Assembly (NCBI GenBank): GCA_009760885.1 | Contig: CM019702.1 | Location: 53,295,282-53,359,281 of the forward strand | Source: Achatina immaculata | Taxonomy: Eukaryota > Mollusca > Gastropoda > Stylommatophora > Achatinidae | Reading direction: 5' to 3' | Length of the DNA: 64,000 nucleotides | Part shown: positions 47,868 to 56,779 of the stretch, piece by piece | How the letters are laid out: each line of letters opens with the position of its first letter | Position numbering within the stretch: the stretch's first letter is position 1 | Notes under the pieces: model-generated | Databases searched by the model: none | What the model saw: the letters and a program-made list of their open reading frames with translations, nothing else | Told to the model about the DNA's origin: nothing | Made by a program: the position numbers and the translations under genes

Positions 47868-47877
<10 letters not shown>
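46535..47877 (+). mobile_element. LINE E: CR1-like element, 3' half with ATTC tail
   Basis: Truncated within the RT at a degenerate GYILGPLLFAIYINDLP block. It runs through an open RT C-terminus to a 3' UTR ending gaaaaataaagatc and an ATTC repeat (about 47861-47877). ATTC-type tails and the LDYCSTIWDG block point to a CR1-like lineage (inference). It sits upstream of R3 and on the opposite strand, and it is absent from the matching R4 flank. Confidence 0.85.
46537..47466 (+). CDS. LINE E reverse-transcriptase C-terminal ORF (open, partial)
   Basis: An open frame of 309 codons with no stop between 46537 and the terminal TAA at 47464-47466. It includes the catalytic CDLFADDCTVYN box, LGLIIDQHLTWNSHV, HLDYCSTIWDG, LHKRALNLICGKHPV and the C-terminal YSAVQLWNTLPYNLKS. 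A TGA upstream at 46534-46536 and missing N-terminal RT blocks show it is a fragment. The unbroken frame suggests a recent insertion. Mobile-element protein, not a host gene. Confidence 0.85.
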   Translation, partial: YRYYSGYILGPLLFAIYINDLPLHLKHSSCDLFADDCTVYNSDYDTNKLQTTLQNDINSLIKFSNKNGMLINTNKTKSMLITTRQKLQNATKASLQLCAVTKAIENVHEHKTLGLIIDQHLTWNSHVHNLTNLIAQKVYQLAKIKHFIDKDTRKIYYISHIQTHLDYCSTIWDGCSVSNTKRLHSLHKRALNLICGKHPVQTVDQHKQLKILPLKNRIIFNKVKFVYRILSHNAPPYLWSLFTYNTKHSQRLKNCLLLKPRVDLYKKRLAYSAVQLWNTLPYNLKSIGNTSSFNSNLFHYLLACNYMPP

Positions 47878-47912
<35 letters not shown>

Positions 47913-48245
47913 CCTCAAGTTCCCAGGGCTTTAATTGTTTTCCACAAAGCCTGGCCTTTGCCTTTTTTTTCGCTCTTGCCCTGGTGAGCCCTTTATTGCT
48001 CAACATTCTCTCTGTTGTTCTTCTCCATGTCTCTTTTGATCTACTCTTACTTCATTTCCAATGTGGTGTCCATCTTAGTGCTATTTTTGGTAGTGAGTTG
48101 TCAGTCAATCGGAGCAAATGTCCCAATCATCGCCAGCGTCTTTCCTCAAAAATTGCTGTCAGTCGCTTCATCTGCATTTCTGCTAATAAGATGTTATTTC
48201 TTATGGTGTTTGCCAAAATATTTTTTTCTAATTCATCTTAAACAT
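47873..48245 (-). mobile_element. LINE C 3' fragment with GA tail
   Basis: Minus-strand LINE C end. On the plus strand a CT run (47873-47909) is followed by the 3' UTR complement and C-terminal codons (MTDNSLPKIALRW-type) up to about 48245. It abuts the ATTC tail of LINE E, so the two insertions share the CT run as their border. Confidence 0.8.
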
Positions 48246-48833
48246 TTAGTCTGGACAGAAGACAGCTTGTTTTCTATGGTTATAGTTACTTTTCATCAGT
48301 CACTTCCATTAAAAAAATAAGTGGATATATTACCGACAATATTCTCACTGTTTATAAAAGATAAACGCTGCTTAATTCATGTCTACTTTGATAAGGATAA
48401 AATGCTTTAAATACAATGTGAAATATAAAGAAGACATTTATTTTTAGTAACTACAGAAAACTGTCCATTTATTAGCTGTTACCAGATGGGAAGGATCATC
48501 TTCCTATCCTGCATCATAGGCCTATATATTTTTTCTTCTACTTCCATACACATACTTCACTTTACAACATGACAGCATACACATACTTCACTTTACAACA
48601 TAACAGCATTTAAGCCATTACATTGATTTTTGTTTATTTATCCTTGTCCCAGAGAATATGATGTATATCCTTAGTATAACAAATATTTTCTTTTATCCTC
48701 AGAAGACGTGTCCTAAATTTATCTCCTGTTTAAACAAAATGTTTTTTACTCCTCCAGAACCAGCTTTTCCTCTCTAACACTTTCAGAATCAGTTATATAA
48801 ACCAAGAACGATAATCAAAGTTGTTTTAGATAC
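48246..48833. other. No gene; contains a 33-bp direct duplication
   Basis: AT-rich spacer. catacacatacttcacttta with following acaacatRacag occurs twice in tandem at about 48545-48606. Confidence 0.5.
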
Positions 48834-49106
48834 ATCTCTCTCTCTCTCTCTCTTTGAACGTTAAGTGCCCAGGGCACATGGGGCTTCTGCAAAGTTTTCC
48901 CACAAATGCCTGTCCTTTGCCTTTTTTTCCGCTCTTGCCAAGGTGAGCCCTCTATTGCTCAGCATCCTCTCTGTTGTTCTTCTCCATGTCTCTTTTGGTC
49001 TACCCTTACTTCTGTTCCCCTATGGTGTCCATCTTAGTGCTATTTTTGGTAGTGAGTTATCAGTCATTCGGAGCACATGTCCCAACCATCGCCAGCGTCT
49101 TTCGTT
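48834..49106 (-). mobile_element. LINE C 3' fragment with GA tail (second)
   Basis: Minus-strand copy close to the one at 47873-48245: a CT run at 48834-48853, then cgttaagtgcccagggcaca and the C-terminal region, ending near cgccagcgtctttcg where the copy is 5'-truncated. The fragments at 47873, 48834 and 49107 lie in the same orientation. Confidence 0.8.
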
Positions 49107-49202
49107 ATATATATGAATATGAATATGAACCTTAAGTGCCCAAGGTACATGGGGGTTCCGCAAGGTTTTTCCACAAATGCATGTGCTTTGCCTTTTTTTG
49201 GG
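49107..49202 (-). mobile_element. LINE C terminal fragment
   Basis: Minus-strand 3' UTR piece (gaaccttaagtgcccaaggt up to ctttgccttttttt) directly behind the previous copy, separated by a short tatatgaatatgaa stretch that looks like its tail. Confidence 0.75.
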
Positions 49203-49234
49203 AAAAATAATAGGACCACTGTACCCTACTATGC

Positions 49235-49236
49235 AG

Positions 49237-49281
<45 letters not shown>
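49235..49281. repeat. TA microsatellite
   Basis: About 45 bp of TA units immediately before LINE A copy 5. Confidence 0.9.
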
Positions 49282-49283
<2 letters not shown>

Positions 49284-50296
49284 AATCATACAGTGTTATG
49301 CACCCACGAACGATGCAAATGCTGAAACAAATGATATTCTCTATCACCAATTGCAACAATTCTAGTGAGTTTTGTCCCAAAACACAACATTCTAATTGTC
49401 ATGGAAGACCTCAGCGTCAAGGTAGGACAAGATAACACCAATGTCTGGTTCATACGGTCAATCAGAATGGATAAAGATTAATTGGAACTATGTCTAAAAG
49501 ACAGCATGTTCATTGGATGAACAATATTTCCATAAACAGGGATACATAAACAATATGAACATTCCCAGATGACAGAACCAGAAACCACATAGAACATTTT
49601 TATATTAGAAAGCAGTTCAGAAAATCTCTGATAGATATAAGGGGATATAGAGGTGCAGATGTCAACAGTGATCACATCCTACACATACAGAAAATAAGAC
49701 TAAAACTGAAAAAAAAAACACAAGTAAGCAATACCCAAAAACAGCCACAGCCTACTGAAACTTACCAATCATTTCTCAGCTCTCAGTGAAGTAGAGGAGA
49801 AAGATATAAATGAATTATGGAATTCTTATAGCATAGTCATAATCACAACAACAAAAGCAAGTGCCATACTGCAAAAACAAAACAAATAGAAAAGCATGGA
49901 TATCGGATATTATATCCAAAGAAAGAACAATCTTTTGCAATACTTGCAACCTATTAAGATCATGTAAAGACCAAAAGCAACGATGAGCCTACCAAAGTTA
50001 AAAGATACTTAATCGACCGTACGCAAAAGAATTGATACCTTGAAACCAACTTACCAGTCCCACAACTAAATGTCAGCCTGGATGAAATTACATTGAACGA
50101 AATTGAAACAGCAGTGAATCTAATGAACAACAACAAAGTTGCAGGTGAAGATGAAATAACAGCTGAAATGTTAAAAGCTGTTATTAATAGTGACACCATG
50201 AGCCAACTACAGAGAATAAGGTCTGGAAAGAAGAACAGGTTCCTTCTAATTGGAAACTACTATGCGAGCACTATGTAACGCTTAAAAGCACGGGAA

Positions 50297-50342
<46 letters not shown>
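49282..50342 (+). mobile_element. LINE A, copy 5: internally deleted
   Basis: Starts inside the endonuclease (QCYAPTNDAN-type codons near 49293), continues through the linker to NLMNNNKVAGEDEITAEMLK, and reaches RFLLIGN near 50258. It then jumps straight to the 3' terminus (gcactatgtaacgcttaaaa, gcacgggaaggata) and a long TA tail (50299-50342). Most of the RT and the C-terminus are gone. Stops and shifts are frequent. Confidence 0.8.
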
Positions 50343-50346
<4 letters not shown>

Positions 50347-50605
50347 GATATTTTGGCCCTTATGTACAACCGCCGTATCATATGCTGAAACTTGTGAATA
50401 AAACGATCAGGACTTTTATGTCAGTCTGCTCTCAATTTATTACAGTCATTGTTAACTTTTTTGTAATGAAAACATTTACTTCTTCTTTCTTATACATTTC
50501 ATATGTTTCTCTTCTTGCATACTTGTACTGCTGCAGTCACTGACAATATATGAAAAATTATGATTAGTATTCGTGATATAGCTGATGCCATTTTACTTTA
50601 TGGAT

Positions 50606-50667
<62 letters not shown>

Positions 50668-52033
50668 AAGAGAGAGAAATACAAGTCTTATATCAATCGT
50701 CATATATAACGTGGAATTAAAATTAAAATTCTGCACAAAACCAGCTTGAGCAATCCATTTAATTTGTGTCACTGAAGGAAATCATCAATAAAATATATTT
50801 GTTGTCATTCTTCAACTGACAATAATGCAGTTGTGATTTTCAACCATAGCCTGACATTCCAATTTTTTCTGTGGTATATTATTACAGCGCGTTTGCAACA
50901 ACTGCTCGTCTAAGATAATGCTGGCATATTCCTGCTTAATTAGAGTTACACCGATGTAAAGAAACAAAATAAAATGTGAACTTTCTTGTAGATAAAATAT
51001 ATGTAAAACATGACATTGGACTTTAAAAAAAAATGTTATTAATATTACCCATGAATAACTGGAAAACTTCACTCCTTCTAAATTACTTTAAAATTACACA
51101 TGATCTTGTCCTATAGAACATAATGCTTTATTTATTTTTATTATTATATTTATTACTATTGTATTTTCGGATCCCACAAAAAAGACCACAGTGCATATAA
51201 ACTTCGATCTCAATTTTTACAAAAATTTTACTTATCATAAATATTTATAAATAACCACATTTGTTAAGTCAAAAATTGCCTCTATTCGTCGTAGTGAAAA
51301 ATATGTTATTAAGTACACCAGGCACACTATTATTTATTATAAGAAAAGGGTATTCATAAATCAATGGACTGTCAAACAGAAAGAAACAAAATGTAGCGCA
51401 AAGACTGAGCAGAACCCAACATCATAATAAAATGAAACATAATAATATAAGAGTTCTATCTGTATCAATCTAAAATACGTGGCCCATATCCTTTCAGTCA
51501 AATTATGTCAGACTTAGGTTATCAGTTTCTTGTTAAAAACATGGCAATGTGTTGTCAGAATTTGGTTTGACTACTGATTTTAAACTACTAAATCTGTGTC
51601 CCGTAAATCAGTGACAAGTTAGGGTAATCTATTTACAGACTCGTTTCTACTTGCAGTTTCAACAGACTTTCCTCTGCAAGATATGTTCACAAAGAACAGG
51701 TTTTTATATTTGGTGAAAGAAATTATAACTGTTATCATAATATGAAACTTAACTTTATTATTTATTTTTTATTTGCATTACTTTAATGCGAACGGTATGT
51801 TAGTATGTTGTTTTATATTTTCTCAAATTCAACTACAACTCACTATCATCTCCAAAGCGATAACAGAGTAATCTTAGTCTTAAGACACGAAGGTGACCTG
51901 TCCTATTACTGGCCACGTCACTCTTTAGTGTGTAGATATCTTTGGGATATCTAGGAGGCGTGGAAAACGACATACTCCAATTAAAAATAGTTTTTCAATC
52001 CTTCGATATATGTTATGAAAAACACACGCACAC

Positions 52034-52089
<56 letters not shown>

Positions 52090-52689
52090 AGGGATTCAGT
52101 ATGAATCAAGCTGGATTATTTCACTCAAGCTGAGTTGTTGTTTGTATTAATGTCGTTATAAAAGATACAGAAAACAATATTAGTTTGAAGTTAAGCATGA
52201 TAAATGTTTAATAAACTTCCAACAGACAAATTCTGTTTTGTTTGATTTCTTGAAAACATTCTACCAGAATAAGCCTATTTTACTAAAATCTAATTTGGAG
52301 ACACTGGTCTAAATGTTAATCTATTTTAACCAGCAGCTTTGAACTTCAGATAACAGGTCTACAGCAATCAAAGAAGCGGCACATTCTTTAATGGTGTGAC
52401 GTCACTTTTACCTTTAACAGTTTCTTGTCTAGTTACCGTACAACGGAGGACTGCTGCTCGTTATGACCTTGACGAGACCGGCTAAGACCAGACCGTTATT
52501 TAATGCTGAAATGATTCATGTTTTGATGATTGGCATAAATGAAAAATGGTTTCTAAAACTGATTTAAATTTGGAGAGAAAGGGAGCGGGCGACATTCTTG
52601 CATTGCTCTTAAACGTGGTAGAATTGCCTTTTTTTTATGAAACGGAGCCCGTGAGGAGCATAGTTTTAGATTTCATATGGTCCATGATC
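50343..52689. other. Upstream flank of R3 and spacer; no gene
   Basis: About 50690-51650 belongs to the segmental duplication and matches about 60890-63480 (for example attagagttacacc near 50940 and attagagttacatt near 61120). A TA run occurs at about 52047-52086. No exon or recognisable transposon lies in the remainder. Confidence 0.45.
50607..50680. repeat. GA microsatellite
   Basis: About 70 bp of GA units with a few A-rich interruptions, just outside the duplicated block. Confidence 0.9.
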
Positions 52690-52811
52690 AGTCTACACAG
52701 TAAAGAGTGATGTGGTCAGCATCATTTCTGGCCGCCTTTCCTCACTAGCATCAGAAGGAGCCAGGTATTCGATTCTACAGCTCAATGATCGAGGCACCTC
52801 CGTCGGGATTC
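52690..52811 (-). mobile_element. Relic SINE copy 3
   Basis: Diverged body of the same tRNA-derived SINE. On the plus strand: gatgtggtcagcatca, then ctacagctcaatgatcgagg, then cacctccgtcgggattcgaa (B-box complement). The tRNA-like head is replaced from 52812 by the 43-bp tandem array. Confidence 0.7.
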
Positions 52812-53140
52812 GAAATGGTGATCATTTCTATGATACCACGTGGATCATGTGGTGGAAATGGCGATCATTCCTATGATACCAAGCGGATCATGTGGTGGAA
52901 ATGCCGATCATTCCTATGATACCACGTGGATCATGTGGTGGAAATGCCGATCATTCCTATGATACCACGTGGATCATGTGGTGGAAATGCCGATCATTCC
53001 TATGATACAACGAGGATCACGTGGTGGAAATGCCGATCATTCCTATGATACAACGAGGATCACATGGTGGAAATGCCGATTATTCCTATGATACCACACG
53101 GATCACGTGGTGGAAATGCCTATCATTCCTATGATACCAC
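52812..53140. repeat. 43-bp minisatellite starting in a SINE head
   Basis: About 7.6 tandem 43-bp units begin at 52812 (gaaatggtgatcatttctat...), each with cctatgataccacgtggatc and atgtggtggaaatg. The unit carries a near-palindrome around CCACGTGG (atgatAccacgtggatcat). The array takes over exactly at the B-box side of the SINE relic, so it may have grown from the SINE's tRNA-like head. Confidence 0.95.
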
Positions 53141-53510
53141 CTATATTTACTATTGTGGTACTCCGGTGCCTGACATGTTTAAGATTTTATATTAGTTATC
53201 TTGACCTATCGAACAAGTTTATTAAAAGAGAACATGTCATGTGAAGACATAATTACGCATACAAAATATCAATGTTTGTATTAGAAACGTTCAATGTCAT
53301 GCAGAAGCATTACCTCCATTATTATACACGTAAAGCTTGAAGCAAATTGAACAATTCTTAACATTATCAGTTTTGCATTAATAAAGATGTGAGTCTTGTT
53401 CGCAAAGACGTGTATTCAATACCCGGAAGGTATTATTTCATTACAGAATAATTACTTTATAGAATATCCATCAACCAGAGGTAAGATTTAATGATCCTAT
53501 TATCAGTGTT
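53141..53510. other. No gene recognised
   Basis: AT-rich spacer. Confidence 0.4.
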
Positions 53511-53880
53511 CGAAACTGTGGAACTCACGGTTCGAAGTTCAAAATTCAGACTCCGCAGTCAGTGCATTCAGTACAGCACCAGATACGCTCCGCTCCATTC
53601 AGCAGCATCCGGTGCAGAGTTTGTTCGCTGATAGTTTCCGTCAGGTGTTGGTTGTTTATGACGCGTTTTTCCTGTCAGTAACCTTACTTTGTCAGTGTCC
53701 TTCCATTCCCGCTCTTCATTTTCCTGCAGTTTGTTGAAACGGTTTTGTTGCTGACATATAATACTAGCTGACTTATATTGCTTCTGCTTGTACGCTGCTG
53801 GTTGTCTGTTGTGCTGTCTACAATACGATTGTACAGACAGAAGACGACGAAACATTCCCTGCAATGATATAACACTTTAT
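53511..53880 (-). repeat. Dispersed repeat 'Rep1', copy 3
   Basis: Opens gttcaaaattcagactccgc like copy 2, then gtgttggttgtttatgacgc, then a gap relative to the other copies, then ccattcccgctcttcatttt cctgcag. The minus strand has a 98-codon open frame (53568-53864) reading KLQENEEREWKDTDKVR and TPDGNYQRTNSAPDAAEWSG. The ENEEREWK stretch matches ENEDREWK in copy 1. This copy extends further on the 53.8-kb side than the others. It may be a decayed gene-derived or transposon-derived sequence. Confidence 0.55.
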
Positions 53881-54589
53881 ACGACACCCAGGACGATCCC
53901 ATAATAACGCATTGGATATATCTCCCAAGACTGCATTACCTTGGCACTCACGTCCGTTTTATTGCGTGAACATGATGATGATGGTGATGGCTGACAACGA
54001 ATATATATGAAAACCATTTCTCAGAAACACGCATACTCCAACACAAATAATTCCGGGTTGCTATCTAGCAAATTTACACCCAGCTTTGATCAGCGTTTTC
54101 GTATTCGGTGACCGAATTTATTTGCAGGAACTATCAGTCACTTCTTATCCAGTGATTTATATATTCGTTTCCCATGATATTACACTCAGATGGTATCCAC
54201 TGTGATTTTGTAGTAAACCTCTCACAGCCCATATCCTTCTATGTCATCAGCTATCATATGGCTTTTCCTGTATGTCATTTCATGGAGACAGAGAAGTGGT
54301 GAAGAAGCGAATTCTCCTTAAACCTAAATTGTAGCATTATTTAAATCCCATGATTTCCTTCACAATCAGAAAAAAAACCTGAACGTTAAAGGTGAAAAAC
54401 ATTGTCATTTCAACCAAAAAGAGAAAATAATTATGGGGATCGAAGAATAAAGAGTCGAGGTGGGTTAATTGTGCTTTCAGTCCCTAAAATAGGTACTAGC
54501 TTAACCCATACGATATGACTGACTGACCGATTATAATTAATCCCTTATACCAGTACCCTTAGAGACGAACTTAGGTCAATATAAGACCA
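53881..54589. other. Spacer; no gene
   Basis: From about 54060 this belongs to the segmental duplication (3' flank of R4, matching the 3' flank of R3 near 40250-40300). No exon is recognised. Confidence 0.45.
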
Positions 54590-55425
54590 GAAATTACAGA
54601 AGGACAGTGCGGATTCGGCGAAGGAAAAGGCATAATTAATACAATATAACGAACTAATAGAACGGGCCGAAGAAGTAAACCAAAAGATCTCTACCTATTT
54701 TTTTTTATAGATTATTGGAAGACATTTGATAAAGTAGCACATAAAGAAATCATACATATGTTAAGAGACAGAAACATACATAGGAACAGACCTGAGAATT
54801 ATAAAGAGAATTATAAAACAGTTATGTTGGAAACAAAAAGCTGCAGTCAGGACTGATACTCAAATAAGAGATAATCAGAACATACAAATAGTAGTACGGC
54901 AAGTATGCGTTTTCTGACCGGAACTTTTCTCCCTCTGTAGCCGAAGGGTTATGAGACACATTGAAAAAACATCGAGCCTGTATTTTTATATTGATGTGAA
55001 ACATGAGCTGTAAGAAAAAGCACACGAAATCTACTGGAGCCAGTTGAGATGTGGTCCATAAGAAAAATAATGGAAAACCATGGACAGCCAAGTGAACAAA
55101 TGAAGAGTTTCTAACGGAGGAAGGGGAAAGGAGAGAAAGTATTTAAAAATTCAGAACACGGCAGTCCGGATGTGTAGGACATGTTTTAAGAAGCGGCAAA
55201 CTGGAACCCCGAATGACAACTGGAAAACCGGAGTGAAAAAGAGACAGTGGAAGGAAAAAGAAACAAGACACGTGACGGACTAAAAGAGTGGCACGGAGTA
55301 CGACTGAAAACACGTCTTATAGAAACAGCAGAGGATAGAATGTTGTGGAAATCAATGCCAACTAACGCTTGACTTGCATGGACCACACTCGTAACACATA
55401 CAATGACTGCAGGCAAAATTTACAA
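54590..55425 (+). mobile_element. LINE F, copy 1: decayed RT and C-terminus
   Basis: The plus strand reads QCGFGEGKGIINTI, then FFIDYWKTFDKVAHKEIIHM (RT blocks), then, after a gap, MWSIRKIMENHGQ, VRMCRTCFKKRQTGT-type codons, and TAEDR followed by the terminal LDLHGPHS-type codons. This is the RT middle and C-terminus of an endonuclease-RT LINE distinct from A-E. There are many frame breaks, and no FADD box was found. Confidence 0.65.
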
Positions 55426-55763
55426 CTGTGATACATGAATATGCAAACTGTCTTGTCAATAATTAGTTATTTAGTTAATCTATGGATCATCTTCATTGCA
55501 CATCGGATGATTAGTCCACAAGTGCGGACATCCCATTTTCAGTATTTCCACCATCTAACAACAAAGATAAGAATTTCGACTTCTAAGGCAGCAGACTTTA
55601 CGCTGCAACATTATATAACAAAATGTTGTTATATTACAAGCCATACCAACACTTCTCAAAAAATAGTGGAGAAACTGTAGAATAAATAATAAATAAGCGA
55701 AAACCATCAATAATCACTATTGTTTTATTTTATAAAGTGTATTGGCTAATGTAAAGTTAATGA

Positions 55764-56533
55764 CACAGTATCATTGTCCACAACACAAAAAGGAATGGAA
55801 AAACTAATTATGTCAGTCCGTAAGAACAGCGAAGAACAAAACCTCTATCTTAATGTGAAGAAGACTAAATTGGTGACGACTTAGAAAACAAACAAGGCAG
55901 TAGATATATCCATCAATGAGGAAAAACTGGAAGAAGTGAAGAGTTTTGAATATCTTGGATCACTGCTAACTAATAATGGAGATACAATGAGGGAAATTAA
56001 AAGGAGGACATTTATAGCTCTTCAGAAAGTAAAACAACTAAATAATCTGTGGAGAGGAACAGACAGAACTACACAAATACGATTTTTAAGGGCATGCATT
56101 TTTCCCATAGCAACATATGCCTGTGAGACCTGGACACTTAACAAAACAGCTGAGAAACACATAAATGCTTTGAATGTAAATGCTACAGAAGAGTTCTTCA
56201 AATAGTATGGACACAAAAAAGAACAAATATATCCATACTACAAGAACTTAATATTGAAGAAGGCTGGCTAGTATAGAGGATTAGGGAGAGAAAATGTAAA
56301 TATTTTGGACACATTAAACGTCATGATAATCTAGAAAAAACCGTCTTCGAAGGGTACATAATGGGAAAAAGAAAAAGAGGAAGACCAAGGCGAAGATGGC
56401 TGCAAGACATCGTTGGTGATCTGCAAATGGATGCATCAGCAGCAGGTCATCTTGCTCACAACCGAGAGGCCTACAGGAGTGCTGTTAAGGAGGCAAAGTT
56501 CCACATGGGACATGTAAATAAATGAATGAATGA
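55764..56533 (+). mobile_element. LINE B, copy 5, with perfect target-site duplication
   Basis: The 3' half of LINE B, truncated just after the catalytic box (SLSTTQKGMEKL-type start) and ending in a GAAT tail. Blocks seen are EEVKSFEYLGSLLTNNGD, TYACETWTLNKTAEKH and GKRKRGRPRRRWLQDIVGD. There is a stop for Lys near 55881 and a shift near 56170. It is flanked by AAAGTTAATGA at 55753-55763 and 56534-56544. It lies about 250 bp downstream of the R4 stop codon and is absent from the R3 flank, so it entered after the duplication. Confidence 0.9.
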
Positions 56534-56779
56534 AAAGTTAATGAAAATAAATTGGTGGTGAAACAAGATACGAATACAAATGTTTAACATGTGATTTTCT
56601 TAATCTCCTTCCCATTCTGAATATCTTTTGTTCATTTTGTGCTTTGCCCTCTAGTTTATATCACATTTTAGCTTTATTATTCACATAATGATTTTAACAT
56701 TTTAAGAGAATGTGACCATGCCATCGATATAAAATACTGAAGCATGCATCCAGATTAGTGTTTTGAATTTTTTTTCTGT

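Larger units (their letters stand above)
40250..51650. repeat. Segmental duplication unit 1 (receptor R3 and flanks)
   Basis: R3, its introns and both flanks correspond to R4 and its surroundings at about 54060-63480. Left edge: ccagctttgatcagtgtgat near 40266 matches ccagctttgatcagcgtttt near 54081. Right edge: tcagtcaaattatgtcagac near 51497 matches tcagtcaaattatacctgac near 63358. LINE insertions differ between the two units and account for the length difference. Borders are approximate. Confidence 0.75.
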
